A stretch of 64,000 nt of DNA from Desulfosudis oleivorans. GTDB taxonomy: Bacteria; Desulfobacterota; Desulfobacteria; Desulfobacterales; SURF-7. The stretch is from positions 15,373 through 79,372 of the forward strand of contig DYJD01000011.1 of NCBI GenBank assembly GCA_020723325.1, in the 5' to 3' direction. A model generated the notes under the pieces. It made no database searches. It saw only the letters and a list, made by a program, of their open reading frames with translations, and was not told the DNA's origin. Of this stretch, positions 7,899 to 17,010 are shown piece by piece. Position 1 is the stretch's first letter. Each line of letters starts with the position of its first letter. The translations under genes and the position numbers were made by a program.

Positions 7899-8837
7899 AT
7901 GAAATTTTTAGATAATATTTCTTCATCGATTCGAATCGGAAGAATCCGCTATTTTAATGTGGCGCCGGTGTATTACGGCTTTGACCAAGGAATGAAATGG
8001 GAAAATATTGAATGGGTGCAAGGGTCTCCAGCAGTGTTGAATCGTTTGATGGCGACTGGGGCCATTGATATCAGTCCTGTTTCTTCAGCAGCTTATGCTG
8101 AATATCAAGATCGTTGGATGTTGTTGCCGGATCTTTCCATCTCCAGTTTCGGCAAGGTCATGAGTGTTCTTTTGGTCAGCCGCCATCCCATGCACTTGTT
8201 GAGCGGCAAAAAGGTGTGTATAACGGATGAGTCCGCTTCGGCTGCTGCTTTATTGAAACTGATATTGGCCCATCATCAAGTAGAGCCTGAATACTCAATC
8301 AGTGAAATTCCCGGACCGGATGAACTCGACCCCAGTATTGCCGGATTTTTAGTCATTGGTGACAAAGCCATGAAAACCAAGTGGCATCGATATTTCCCCT
8401 TTGTTTTGGATTTGGGAGAAATATGGCGACAAATTAGCGGATTACCTTTTGTTTATGCGGTTTGGGCGATTCGCAAGCAGTTTGCAGAGGAGCGACCTGA
8501 CGTTGTTTCTGAAATCCATGCTGCTTTCTTACGTTCAAAAATCCAAGGTCTTGCTTCCATTCCCGCCATCTGTAAACGTGTTTCCCAATACACCGGACTC
8601 CCAGTGGATTTATTACAGAATTATTACCGACAACTGTTATTTGATTTTGATTCAAACAAGAAACTTGGGCTTCAATTGTTTTATGATCATTTATTCAACC
8701 ATGGTTTGATTCGACAGCCGGTTCAGCCATCGTTTTTTGAACCACAAGTTCCCAAGGTGATCTATGTTGAATCTTTCAAGCGAATAAAAAACAGCAGGGA
8801 GTCAGTTGATAAAAAGCGGCTTGCCCAAGGCAGGTAA
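7899..8837 (+). CDS. mqnA: Chorismate dehydratase
   Basis: A 312-residue periplasmic-binding-protein-like enzyme that dehydrates chorismate to 3-[(1-carboxyvinyl)oxy]benzoate, the first step of the futalosine pathway. Family signs are RIGRIRYFNVAPVYYGF at residues 12-28, DISPVSSAAYAEY and LPFVYAVWAI. Unlike transport binding proteins it has no signal peptide, so it is cytoplasmic. It lies 64 bp after mqnX and is the last plus gene of the cluster. Its 3' end overlaps the 3' end of mqnD on the other strand by 36 bp, an unusual tail-to-tail overlap that adds a basic C-terminal tail. Confidence 0.92.
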   Translation: MKFLDNISSSIRIGRIRYFNVAPVYYGFDQGMKWENIEWVQGSPAVLNRLMATGAIDISPVSSAAYAEYQDRWMLLPDLSISSFGKVMSVLLVSRHPMHLLSGKKVCITDESASAAALLKLILAHHQVEPEYSISEIPGPDELDPSIAGFLVIGDKAMKTKWHRYFPFVLDLGEIWRQISGLPFVYAVWAIRKQFAEERPDVVSEIHAAFLRSKIQGLASIPAICKRVSQYTGLPVDLLQNYYRQLLFDFDSNKKLGLQLFYDHLFNHGLIRQPVQPSFFEPQVPKVIYVESFKRIKNSRESVDKKRLAQGR

Positions 8838-9638
8838 TAAACCCTTTTGACCGGCCATGGCCATGAGGGCGTCAACTGCCTGTTCACCTTCTTTTCCCAA
8901 ATTAATTGTGAAATCGTTCACATAGAGTGAAATATGCTGTTGGATGACCTGGGGGTCAAGCTCTTGGGCATGCTTTAAAATGTAAGGCATCGCAGCATCC
9001 GGATGCTGTAAGGCATATTGAACGCTTTCAGCAATGGCATGCTCTATTCGGAGGGCTGTACTTGAATCGATTCGGCGATGAATGGCTATGCCGCCCAACG
9101 GAATCGGCAAAGAGGTGGTCTGCTCCCACCATTCACCAAGATCGATTATCTTTTCAAGTCCATATTGCTCAAATGTGAACCGTCCTTCATGAATAATCAG
9201 ACCCATTTCCGCTTCTCCCCTTTGAATGCAAGGCATGATCTGATCAAAGGGCATAATTCGCACTTGCGGCTGTTTCTGAAGAAAAAGACTGAGGAGAAGA
9301 AAGGCCGTGGTCCAGAGGCCGGGGATGGCAAACACCTGACTTCCATCAGCCTTTATCTGAATGCCGGGTTTGGCAACGATCAACGGCCCGCAGCCCCTGC
9401 CCAGTGCAGCGCCGCTGCGCAAAAGGGCATATTGATCAAGCAAATGGCCCAAAGCTGCAAAGGAAAGCTTGGAAATATCATATTTACCCGAAACAGCATC
9501 CTGGTTGAGGGTTTCCACATCCTTCAGTTCTGGAAATAACAGAATGTTCTCGCATTTTATAATGTCGTGAATAAGGGCATGAAAAATAAAAGTATCGTTG
9601 GGGCAGGTTGAAAAACCGATGGACATTTTTTGGATCAT
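8802..9638 (-). CDS. mqnD: 1,4-dihydroxy-6-naphthoate synthase
   Basis: A 278-residue enzyme of the same fold as MqnA. It converts cyclic dehypoxanthine futalosine to 1,4-dihydroxy-6-naphthoate. IGFSTCPNDTFIFHALIHD at residues 7-25 is the family signature; SKLSFAALGHLL and LPIPLGGIAIHR follow at the expected places. There is no signal peptide. It overlaps mqnB by 4 bp (ATGA) and so is translationally coupled in tetR-mqnB-mqnD. Confidence 0.93.
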   Translation of the reverse strand: MIQKMSIGFSTCPNDTFIFHALIHDIIKCENILLFPELKDVETLNQDAVSGKYDISKLSFAALGHLLDQYALLRSGAALGRGCGPLIVAKPGIQIKADGSQVFAIPGLWTTAFLLLSLFLQKQPQVRIMPFDQIMPCIQRGEAEMGLIIHEGRFTFEQYGLEKIIDLGEWWEQTTSLPIPLGGIAIHRRIDSSTALRIEHAIAESVQYALQHPDAAMPYILKHAQELDPQVIQQHISLYVNDFTINLGKEGEQAVDALMAMAGQKGLLPALGKPLFIN

Positions 9639-10399
9639 TTGAATTCCCTATTGAAACCTTGCGGCAAGTTTTTCAGAATAACTCTTACTGCTTCACTGCA
9701 ATTGGCGCAAGCCAAGGGGATATTCCATTGACTGAGTTCCCGCTTGCCGACCATGTTGCTGGCTGAGCGTATTTCAATCAAGGGAATTTCATAATATAAG
9801 GAAAGATGGCTTGCGGCCGCGCCCTCCATAGATTCCATGCAGGCTTGGTAATGGGTAGACAATTGTTGGGCGCGTTTGTCCGAAGCTGTAATTGTACTGA
9901 CGGTAATAAATGGTCCGATCTTGATTTTAATGTTCCGGGTTGAAAAATATTGGTTCAGGATGGTGAAGGCCGCATTTGTCAGATTCGAATGAAACGGATA
10001 TCTGTTCCTGATGGCTATTTTTTGTTTTTGTAAAATCGGAAAGGGCAGGGGGGGAAGCATTTCTCCTTCCGACTCAGCTTCGATACCAAGCTGAACATCG
10101 ATTTCTTCGCTGGCAATGCCGATATCTCCCACGCTTAAATTGCTATCTCTGAAAGCACCGGCAATACCGGTCTGAATCATAAGCCCAGGACGTTTCTTTT
10201 CAATGCAGGCAGTTACAGCTTGAATGGTATTGGCTATACCAGGACCGGTGCTGAGGATCATGACTTTACTGTTATACAGGGTGCCTGTGGTCACATTCCG
10301 GCCACCGATAACAAGGTGCTGTTGGTTATCAACACTAGGATACAGGGAGTTAACTTCCTCAGACACTGCTGAAAAAATTAAAATATGCTCTGGGATCAT
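9635..10399 (-). CDS. mqnB: Futalosine hydrolase
   Basis: A 254-residue nucleoside phosphorylase/hydrolase fold protein that removes hypoxanthine from futalosine. Motifs are GIAGAF (residues 79-84), CMESMEGAAASH (about 186-197) with the purine-ribose binding Glu, and IEIRSASNMVG with the SxN base-recognition element. It resembles MTA/SAH nucleosidase, which acts directly on aminofutalosine in some bacteria. The presence of a deaminase (6590-7834) supports futalosine as substrate here. It overlaps the upstream regulator and the downstream mqnD by 4 bp each. Confidence 0.9.
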   Translation of the reverse strand: MIPEHILIFSAVSEEVNSLYPSVDNQQHLVIGGRNVTTGTLYNSKVMILSTGPGIANTIQAVTACIEKKRPGLMIQTGIAGAFRDSNLSVGDIGIASEEIDVQLGIEAESEGEMLPPLPFPILQKQKIAIRNRYPFHSNLTNAAFTILNQYFSTRNIKIKIGPFITVSTITASDKRAQQLSTHYQACMESMEGAAASHLSLYYEIPLIEIRSASNMVGKRELSQWNIPLACANCSEAVRVILKNLPQGFNREFK

Positions 10400-11097
10400 G
10401 GGAATGGCTGGATTTCTATATTTGAAGTTTTTACAGCAGTCTTTGTGTTGGGAGTATGGTCAAGACCAATACCGCTCCGAAGAATTTCCATCAATTCTTT
10501 GATCCATACTTTAACGATTTGATCATCAGCCTGATGAATGCCGAGTCCGGCATCCAGATATTGGATGGTATGGGTTTGCAGAAAGCGGTCCATAATAGCA
10601 TCAATGATAAAACAGGCTTTTTCAATATTTAGGTCATCGCGAAGTTCCCCTTTTTTCCAGGCTGTGGTCAACAATGAACGGATATATTCATAGCTGTATT
10701 TGCGCAAGGATATTAAAATTTCACTTCTGAAGGGTATATTTGATCCAAATAAAACATGGAGATAAAGCTGGTAAATTTTAGGATGTTCTTTTAAAAAGGA
10801 AACACCCACCAGCAAGCTTTTTTCCAAACGAGAGAAGAGGTCATCATCTTGGGTTTGATCGCGAATCGTTCGCAATTTGTTTTTTACCAGTTGGGTGGAT
10901 TTATCAAAGATGAAAAAGAACAATCCCTTTTTATCACCAAAGTATTGAAAAATAGATCCCTTGGCAATGCCCAGTTGATCCACAAGGGCATTTATGCTGG
11001 CTCCGGCATAACCTTTTTCACTGAATTCAGCTATGGCAGCCCTTGTAATACGTTCTTGCTTTGCTTTTGATAAATTTTGAAATGTTTTATTTGTCAT
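10396..11097 (-). CDS. TetR-family regulator, first gene of the mqnBD operon
   Basis: A 233-residue transcription factor. The N-terminal helix-turn-helix is complete: AAIAEFSEKGYAGASINALV, then GIAKGSIFQYFGDKKGLF (about residues 20-60). The long ligand-binding region after residue 70 is typical of TetR proteins that sense acyl-CoAs or drugs, but its ligand cannot be deduced. It overlaps mqnB by 4 bp, so it controls or is made with menaquinone enzymes. Autoregulation through the palindrome-like site at 11111-11124 is plausible. Confidence 0.88.
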   Translation of the reverse strand: MTNKTFQNLSKAKQERITRAAIAEFSEKGYAGASINALVDQLGIAKGSIFQYFGDKKGLFFFIFDKSTQLVKNKLRTIRDQTQDDDLFSRLEKSLLVGVSFLKEHPKIYQLYLHVLFGSNIPFRSEILISLRKYSYEYIRSLLTTAWKKGELRDDLNIEKACFIIDAIMDRFLQTHTIQYLDAGLGIHQADDQIVKVWIKELMEILRSGIGLDHTPNTKTAVKTSNIEIQPFP

Positions 11098-11110
11098 CAG
11101 AAGTTAGACC

Positions 11111-11124
11111 TGAACATTCATTCA
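11111..11124. promoter_or_regulatory. Candidate TetR operator before tetR-mqnB-mqnD
   Basis: TGAACATTCATTCA has TGAA/TTCA outer arms and resembles FadR/PsrA-type TetR sites. It lies 14-27 nt upstream of the tetR start codon, between the divergent tetR and ugd genes. The symmetry is imperfect, so this is a moderate call. Confidence 0.35.
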
Positions 11125-11318
11125 CCTGAATTTAAGTAGCATGAAGTTGCCGAAAGCACCAGAAGAAAAACCTCTTGAATTAGATAATTATCATTGATAT
11201 GAATTTTACATTCACAATCGGCTGCTGGAGTGGACCAGCATATCATCCTTTTTCGCCATTTTAAGGGTATATTAATAAATATAGCTGTTTTTGTAATGAT
11301 CAAACTTGAGGAATTCGA

Positions 11319-12701
11319 ATGGAATCCGCTTTTCAGAAAAACATCCTTTGCATCGGCGCAGGATATGTTGGGGGGCCAACCATGGCAATGATTGCTTATA
11401 AATGCCCCCAATACAGAGTCAATGTTGTGGATATTAATCCCATCCGCATTCAAGAATGGAATTCCAGCGAGCTTCCAATTTTTGAACCTGGCCTGGATGA
11501 AATCGTTGCAGAAGTCCGTGGAAAAAATCTTTTTTTCACTACGGATATTGATAAAGGGATTCACGACGCAGATATAATTTTTGTCAGTGTTAATACTCCC
11601 ACCAAAACATTTGGAGTAGGTGCCGGCATGGCAGCCGACCTGCAATATTGGGAAAAAACAGCCCGACAGATATTACGCTGTTCTGAATCATCAAAAATTA
11701 TTGTTGAAAAAAGTACTTTGCCTGTAAAAACCGCTTTGGCCATGGAACGTATTTTAAAATCCGATAACAGCCACATTCATTTTGAAGTGCTTTCCAATCC
11801 GGAGTTTCTTGCCGAAGGCACAGCGATTCAGGACCTGGAAAACCCGGATCGGGTCTTAATCGGATGTTCCCAAACCGAGAGCGGATTCAAGGCCATGGAA
11901 CAAATAGTTGAAATTTATGCAAATTGGATTCCAAAGGAACGGATACTCACTTCCAATATTTGGAGCAGCGAGCTTTCTAAACTTGTTGCCAATGCCTTTC
12001 TAGCCCAACGCATTTCTTCCATCAACGCCATTTCTGAGCTTTGTGAGAAAACAGAAGCGGATGTGAAAGAAGTGGCGCGTGCCATTGGTATGGATACGCG
12101 CATCGGCAACAAGTTTTTAAATGCCAGTGTCGGTTTTGGCGGGTCCTGTTTTCAAAAGGATATTCTTAATTTGGTTTATCTCTGCCGCAGTTATGGCTTG
12201 AATATCGTGGCTGATTACTGGGAAAGTGTCGTGAGTATCAATAATCACCAGAAAGAAAGGTTTGTATTGAATATGTTAAAAGCCATGTTCAATACTTTGG
12301 CAGGGAAAAAGATTTGTTTGTTTGGATTTGCCTTCAAAGCCGACACTGGAGATACCCGGGAAACACCGGCCAGGTATGTCGCCCAAAAATTACTGGAAGA
12401 AAATGCTGAGCTGGTTATTTCCGATCCCCAGGCCCTTCAAAATGCCCAAAAAGATATGCATGGGGTTACAGGCAAGATTCACTATATTAAGGATCCCTAC
12501 GCGGCTGCCCAAGGTTGTCATGCCATTGCCATTATCACGGAATGGGATCTTTACCGACATTTGGATTACAAAAAGATTTTCAGCAGCATGAACAAGCCGG
12601 CCTTTATCTTTGACGGACGCAATATTGTTGATCACAATATTTTATTTGATATCGGATTCAATGTTTATCCCATTGGCAAGCCAGCTTTGACGCATTTTTA
12701 A
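11319..12701 (+). CDS. ugd: UDP-glucose 6-dehydrogenase, eukaryote-type
   Basis: A 460-residue NAD-dependent enzyme that oxidises UDP-glucose to UDP-glucuronate. Motifs are [14 protein letters not shown] (NAD fold), [33 protein letters not shown], the catalytic-Cys region [20 protein letters not shown] (about residues 268-287) and [16 protein letters not shown]. The wording of these motifs and the length match animal/plant UDP-glucose dehydrogenases much better than the common shorter bacterial Ugd/WbpA type. This suggests a distinct bacterial lineage of the enzyme or old transfer (inference). ATG 11319 follows GAGGAA. It heads the nucleotide-sugar gene run ugd-gmd-fcl. Confidence 0.93.
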   Translation: MESAFQKNILCIGAGYVGGPTMAMIAYKCPQYRVNVVDINPIRIQEWNSSELPIFEPGLDEIVAEVRGKNLFFTTDIDKGIHDADIIFVSVNTPTKTFGVGAGMAADLQYWEKTARQILRCSESSKIIVEKSTLPVKTALAMERILKSDNSHIHFEVLSNPEFLAEGTAIQDLENPDRVLIGCSQTESGFKAMEQIVEIYANWIPKERILTSNIWSSELSKLVANAFLAQRISSINAISELCEKTEADVKEVARAIGMDTRIGNKFLNASVGFGGSCFQKDILNLVYLCRSYGLNIVADYWESVVSINNHQKERFVLNMLKAMFNTLAGKKICLFGFAFKADTGDTRETPARYVAQKLLEENAELVISDPQALQNAQKDMHGVTGKIHYIKDPYAAAQGCHAIAIITEWDLYRHLDYKKIFSSMNKPAFIFDGRNIVDHNILFDIGFNVYPIGKPALTHF

Positions 12702-12742
12702 ATATCAATTTCACTGAACATTTTTTAAAAAGGAGAAAAATC

Positions 12743-13900
12743 TTGGCAAGAAAAGCATTGATAACCGGAATTACGGGACAAGACGGTGCGTATTTGGCGG
12801 AGTTTCTGCTCGCCAAAGGCTATGAAGTCCATGGCATCAAGCGCCGTTCTTCACTTTTCAATACCCAGCGCATTGATCACCTATACGAGGACCCTCATGT
12901 TGAAAAGCGGCATCTTTCCCTCTACTATGGTGACCTGACGGATGCCACCAATATTATCCGGATCATTCAGACGGTTCAGCCGGATGAGATATATAATTTG
13001 GCAGCCCAGAGTCATGTTAAGGTTTCTTTTGAAGCACCCGAATATACAGCCAATACCGACGCCCTTGGAACCTTGCGGATATTGGAAGCGATTCGCATGC
13101 TGGACTTGGTTAAAAAAATCAAATTTTATCAAGCTTCCACTTCGGAATTGTTCGGGAAAGTTCAGGCTGTTCCACAAAATGAAAATACTCCCTTTTATCC
13201 GCGTTCGCCCTATGCTTGCGCCAAATTATACAGCTATTGGTGCACCATTAATTACCGGGAAGCCTATGACATGTTCGCCTGCAACGGTATTTTATTTAAT
13301 CACGAATCTCCCATCCGCGGAGAAACTTTTGTAACCCGGAAGATCACCCGGGCAGCAGCCCGAATCGCCCTTGGATTGGAAGAGGCCTTGTACCTCGGCA
13401 ACGTGGATGCACTTAGAGATTGGGGCCATGCCAAGGATTTTATCAAAGCGCAATGGCTGATCCTTCAACAGGACCAAGCGGATGATTATGTCATTGCCAC
13501 CGGAGAACAGCATTCGGTAAGAGAGTTTTGTACACTGGCTTTTAAGGCTTTGGGTATCGAACTGGAATGGCAGGGTAAGGGCATTGACGAAAAGGGTATC
13601 ATTGCGGAAGTCGCCCCTACTGACTTGCTTCAAAAACATGATCGTGGAAAGAACAGTCAGAGTCTTCAAAAGGGCCGCGTCTTGATATCAGTGGATCCTC
13701 GCTATTTCAGACCCACCGAGGTTGAAACTTTGCTCGGTGATCCGACAAAGGCCAAACAAAAGCTTGGATGGACGCCGGAAATCACCTTTGAAGAAATGAT
13801 ACTCGAGATGGTTAGCCATGATTTGACCGAGGCCTCCCGTGAAGATGTTTGCCGCAGAAAAGGATTTTTGATTCCGAGTAGCTTTGAAGCCAATATGTGA
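12743..13900 (+). CDS. gmd: GDP-mannose 4,6-dehydratase
   Basis: A 385-residue short-chain dehydrogenase that makes GDP-4-keto-6-deoxymannose. It starts with TTG 12743, seven nt after AAAGGAG. The motifs are [20 protein letters not shown], the YxxxK catalytic pair in [12 protein letters not shown], and [20 protein letters not shown]. The middle contains an extra 15-20 residue stretch around [14 protein letters not shown] compared with the E. coli-type enzyme. Directly followed by fcl, so the product is probably GDP-L-fucose. Confidence 0.95.
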   Translation: MARKALITGITGQDGAYLAEFLLAKGYEVHGIKRRSSLFNTQRIDHLYEDPHVEKRHLSLYYGDLTDATNIIRIIQTVQPDEIYNLAAQSHVKVSFEAPEYTANTDALGTLRILEAIRMLDLVKKIKFYQASTSELFGKVQAVPQNENTPFYPRSPYACAKLYSYWCTINYREAYDMFACNGILFNHESPIRGETFVTRKITRAAARIALGLEEALYLGNVDALRDWGHAKDFIKAQWLILQQDQADDYVIATGEQHSVREFCTLAFKALGIELEWQGKGIDEKGIIAEVAPTDLLQKHDRGKNSQSLQKGRVLISVDPRYFRPTEVETLLGDPTKAKQKLGWTPEITFEEMILEMVSHDLTEASREDVCRRKGFLIPSSFEANM

Positions 13901-13924
13901 TGATTTGTAAAAAGATAGGAAGCG

Positions 13925-14890
13925 ATGAATAAAAACGCCAAAATCTATATCGCCGGTCATAATGGACTTGTCGGAAGCGCAATATACCGGATGCTAGCTG
14001 CGCAAGGATACACCAATCTATTGATTCGCGATCACCATGAACTGGATTTGACCCGACAGACAGAGGTGGAGTCCTTTTTCCAAAAAGAACAACCTGAATA
14101 TGTGTTTTTAGCAGCAGCCAAAGTCGGCGGAATTTGGGCCAATAATACTTATCCAGCAGACTTTATTTACATCAATCTGGCAATTCAAACCAATGTGGTT
14201 CACAGTGCCTGGAAATCCCACGCAAAGCGGCTTCTTTTTCTGGGCTCATCCTGTATCTATCCCAGGGATTGCGCCCAGCCCCTGCGAGAGGAATATCTGT
14301 TGACCGGCGCTCTTGAACAGACCAATGAGCCATATGCAATTGCGAAAATTGCCGGTATTAAGATGTGTCAATCCTATAACCGGCAATACGGCACCCGGTA
14401 TCTGGCGGCAATGCCGACCAATCTTTTCGGACCCAATGACAATTTCCACCCAGAGAATAGCCATGTTCTGCCGGCCTTGATCCGGAAATTTCATGAAGCC
14501 AAAACCCTTGGCAGAGATTTTGTTGAGATATGGGGAACAGGAACGCCCCGGCGAGAATTTCTTTTTGTGGAAGATCTTGCTGCTGCCTGTTTCTTTTTAA
14601 TGAATCTGGACGATGAAGCCTATGGGGGCCTAACCGGAACAGCCGCGATACCGCTTATCAATATCGGATTCGGTAAGGATATCTCTGTCCGGGAATTGGC
14701 GGAAATGATTAAGTTCATTATCGGCTATGATGGGGAGATACGCTATGATACCGCCAAACCAGATGGGACTCCGCAAAAACTGCTGGATGTATCGCGGATT
14801 AATACTATAGGATGGAGGCCCCAAATTTCGCTGCGTACCGGTATTGAATTGACATATGCATGGTGTCTTAAAAATCATGTCTTTGGATGA
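13925..14890 (+). CDS. fcl: GDP-L-fucose synthase
   Basis: A 321-residue epimerase/reductase that converts GDP-4-keto-6-deoxymannose to GDP-L-fucose with NADPH. GHNGLVGSAIYRML gives the nucleotide-binding loop, LFLGSSCIYPRDCAQP the active-site serine region, and YAIAKIAGIKMC the YxxxK pair. It starts at ATG 13925 after AGGAAGCG, 24 bp downstream of gmd. Fucose would feed the surface polysaccharide made by genes at 29217-45173. Confidence 0.95.
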   Translation: MNKNAKIYIAGHNGLVGSAIYRMLAAQGYTNLLIRDHHELDLTRQTEVESFFQKEQPEYVFLAAAKVGGIWANNTYPADFIYINLAIQTNVVHSAWKSHAKRLLFLGSSCIYPRDCAQPLREEYLLTGALEQTNEPYAIAKIAGIKMCQSYNRQYGTRYLAAMPTNLFGPNDNFHPENSHVLPALIRKFHEAKTLGRDFVEIWGTGTPRREFLFVEDLAAACFFLMNLDDEAYGGLTGTAAIPLINIGFGKDISVRELAEMIKFIIGYDGEIRYDTAKPDGTPQKLLDVSRINTIGWRPQISLRTGIELTYAWCLKNHVFG

Positions 14891-14923
14891 AGTCGTCTAA
14901 ATTTAAGCATTGTTAAACTTGGT

Positions 14924-15973
14924 ATGACAAGGGAAGCCTTTTTAAATCACCTATTGTTCGGTATATGTTTGTTTGTCTTTGCCTGTTGCATTTGTCTGGT
15001 CATTATCAAGCGTGTTCGGATCATGGATATTCCCAATGAGCGCTCTTCCCATAATAGACCGATCCCTAAATCAGGTGGTATCGTAATTGTTTTGACTTTT
15101 GTAATCGGCGTTATAACCATATATCTTTTTGGAGATGCCACCCTGATAAAAACCAAATATTTTTTTGGTTTTCTCCTGTCTTCGCTTTTTATCGCCATGA
15201 TTTCTCTTTATGACGATATCAGCGGAAGGCCTTTTCATTTTAAATTAATCGGCCAAATCGCGGCCATATTGCTGGTTTTGAATTTCGGTATCGTTCTGCG
15301 GGAAATCTCCATTCCAAATATCGGGCGCCTGCATCTCGGCAGCATCGGTTGGGTACTGACCTTTTTATGGATGTTGGGATTCACCAATGCCTATAATTTT
15401 ATGGATGGTCTGAATGGAATGGCTGCTGGGTCGGCAGCCATTGCAGCTTTTTTTTTCTGTCTGATCAGTTTTCAGCAAGGCAGTACTTTCGTATATATCA
15501 TTTGTTATGCCCTGATTTCAGGTACGCTTGGATTTCTTGTTTTCAATTTTCCCAAGTCTAAGCTTTTTATGGGGGATGTGGGCAGCGCCTTTTTGGGTTT
15601 TGTGTTTGCCAACCTGGCTGTCATCGCAGCATTGTATGACCATTCACATACATCTTTTTTTGTGCTGCCTTTATTGTTTTTTAACTTTATCTTCGATACT
15701 TCTTTCACATTTATAAGGAGGTTGCTGCGACGGGAAAATGTCTTCGCAGCCCATCGTTCGCATCTTTATCAATTGTTTAATCAACTGGGGCCAGGCCATA
15801 CTTTGGTCAGCGGATTTCATTTTGTTGTGTGCATTTTGCAAGGGCTGGGCGCTGTTTACATGGTTACAATCACAGGCGATCAACGGATCTTGGTTTTCAT
15901 TCCCTATCTTCTTTTCCAGGCAATTTATGCCGGCATTATCATTCGTAAATCCCAGAAATCAGGTATTATTTAG
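14924..15973 (+). CDS. Polyprenyl-phosphate sugar-1-phosphate transferase (WecA/WbpL-like)
   Basis: A 349-residue integral membrane enzyme of the MraY/WecA family, with about ten hydrophobic segments. It should start O-antigen-type synthesis by moving an N-acetylhexosamine-1-phosphate onto undecaprenyl phosphate. PNERSSHNRPIPKSGG near residue 38 is the cytoplasmic substrate motif. YDDISGR, NAYNFMDGLNGMAAGS and MGDVGSAFLG carry the Mg-binding Asp residues. HRSHLYQ is the HxH-type loop. The PNERSSH form is more like WbpL than WecA, which fits the UDP-QuiNAc/FucNAc genes at 38766-41683. Confidence 0.88.
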   Translation: MTREAFLNHLLFGICLFVFACCICLVIIKRVRIMDIPNERSSHNRPIPKSGGIVIVLTFVIGVITIYLFGDATLIKTKYFFGFLLSSLFIAMISLYDDISGRPFHFKLIGQIAAILLVLNFGIVLREISIPNIGRLHLGSIGWVLTFLWMLGFTNAYNFMDGLNGMAAGSAAIAAFFFCLISFQQGSTFVYIICYALISGTLGFLVFNFPKSKLFMGDVGSAFLGFVFANLAVIAALYDHSHTSFFVLPLLFFNFIFDTSFTFIRRLLRRENVFAAHRSHLYQLFNQLGPGHTLVSGFHFVVCILQGLGAVYMVTITGDQRILVFIPYLLFQAIYAGIIIRKSQKSGII

Positions 15974-16011
15974 AACAGGACCGGTCCAAGGACCAGACCG
16001 GCAGCGAGGAC

Positions 16012-16953
16012 ATGAGATTGAACACTATAAATAACAATTTTATACCGGATTTATCAGTTGACATCGCTGGGATGCATCTGAAAAACCCCATTATGACCGC
16101 TTCCGGCACCTTCGGATACGGCGAGGAGTTCAAAGATGTGGTGGATCTGAATTTATTGGGGGCCATTATCGTCAAGGGACTATCCCTTGCCCCTGCTCCA
16201 GGAAATAAGCCGCCCCGCATCGTGGAAACAGCATGTGGTATGCTGAATGCCATCGGGCTTGAGAATGTCGGTATTGAAGCTTTTGTTAGGGATAAGCTGC
16301 CTTTTCTGAAAAAGCTGTCAACTCCTATGGTGGCCAATATTTATGGAAAAACCATTGATGAATATGTCGGCCTGGCAGCGCGTATCGATGATGTAGATGG
16401 TATCAGCGCCATTGAGGTCAATATTTCCTGCCCTAATGTAAAAGCCGGAGGAGTCGCCTTTGGAGTGGATCCGCGATCTGTTTATCAGGTAGTATCTGCT
16501 GTTAGAAAGGCAAGTCAAAAGCCGTTGATCATAAAGCTTTCACCCAATGTGAGTGACATCGCCACAATTGCCCAAAGGGCCGAAGAAGGCGGGGCCGACG
16601 CCTTATCTCTTATCAATACCATTACCGGCATGGCCATTGACATTCACACCCGCAAGCCAAAGCTGGCCAATATTACCGGGGGACTGTCCGGCCCGGCGAT
16701 AAAACCCATAGCGCTTCGCATGGTATGGCAGGCAGTCAATGCAGTTAAAATTCCGGTGATCGGTATCGGTGGGATTGTGAGTGCTGAGGACGCTTTGGAA
16801 TTTTTTATCGCCGGTGCCTCAGCAGTACAAATAGGGACAGCCAATTTCATGAATCCATCTGCCACTATTGAAATTCTGGAAGGGCTTACCCGTTATTTGA
16901 AATCTAATAACATGGCAACATTGCGGAATCTATATGGTACGCTGGTTCTTTGA
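16012..16953 (+). CDS. pyrD: Dihydroorotate dehydrogenase, class 1B catalytic subunit
   Basis: A 313-residue FMN enzyme of pyrimidine synthesis. The class 1B features are the catalytic Cys in EVNISCPNVKAGG (about residue 138) and KLSPNVSDI, with LINTITGMAIDI and GIGGIVSAEDALEFFIAGASAVQIG at the FMN phosphate end. Class 1B enzymes pair with the electron-transfer subunit PyrK, which is not in the window. It has its own GAGGAC ribosome site and is the last gene before a strong terminator, in an otherwise sugar-related run. Confidence 0.94.
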   Translation: MRLNTINNNFIPDLSVDIAGMHLKNPIMTASGTFGYGEEFKDVVDLNLLGAIIVKGLSLAPAPGNKPPRIVETACGMLNAIGLENVGIEAFVRDKLPFLKKLSTPMVANIYGKTIDEYVGLAARIDDVDGISAIEVNISCPNVKAGGVAFGVDPRSVYQVVSAVRKASQKPLIIKLSPNVSDIATIAQRAEEGGADALSLINTITGMAIDIHTRKPKLANITGGLSGPAIKPIALRMVWQAVNAVKIPVIGIGGIVSAEDALEFFIAGASAVQIGTANFMNPSATIEILEGLTRYLKSNNMATLRNLYGTLVL

Positions 16954-16963
16954 ACTAGTAAAT

Positions 16964-16996
16964 AAAAAGCGCCCTGTTCAGTTCAGGGCGCTTTTT
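16964..16996. terminator. Bidirectional Rho-independent terminator
   Basis: A perfect 13-bp stem, AAAAAGCGCCCTG with CAGGGCGCTTTTT, around a 7-nt loop. The A and T flanks give a U-tract on both strands. It lies between convergent pyrD and the TPR gene and can end both. Confidence 0.95.
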
Positions 16997-17010
16997 AGAG
17001 AAAATTATAT

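Noticed and set aside
9078-9539. 153-residue plus frame opposite mqnD
   Set aside because: Antisense to conserved mqnD; low-complexity Lys-rich middle.
11118-11645. 175-residue minus frame before tetR
   Set aside because: It overlaps the 5' third of ugd and the ugd/tetR control region, has poor composition and no ribosome site.
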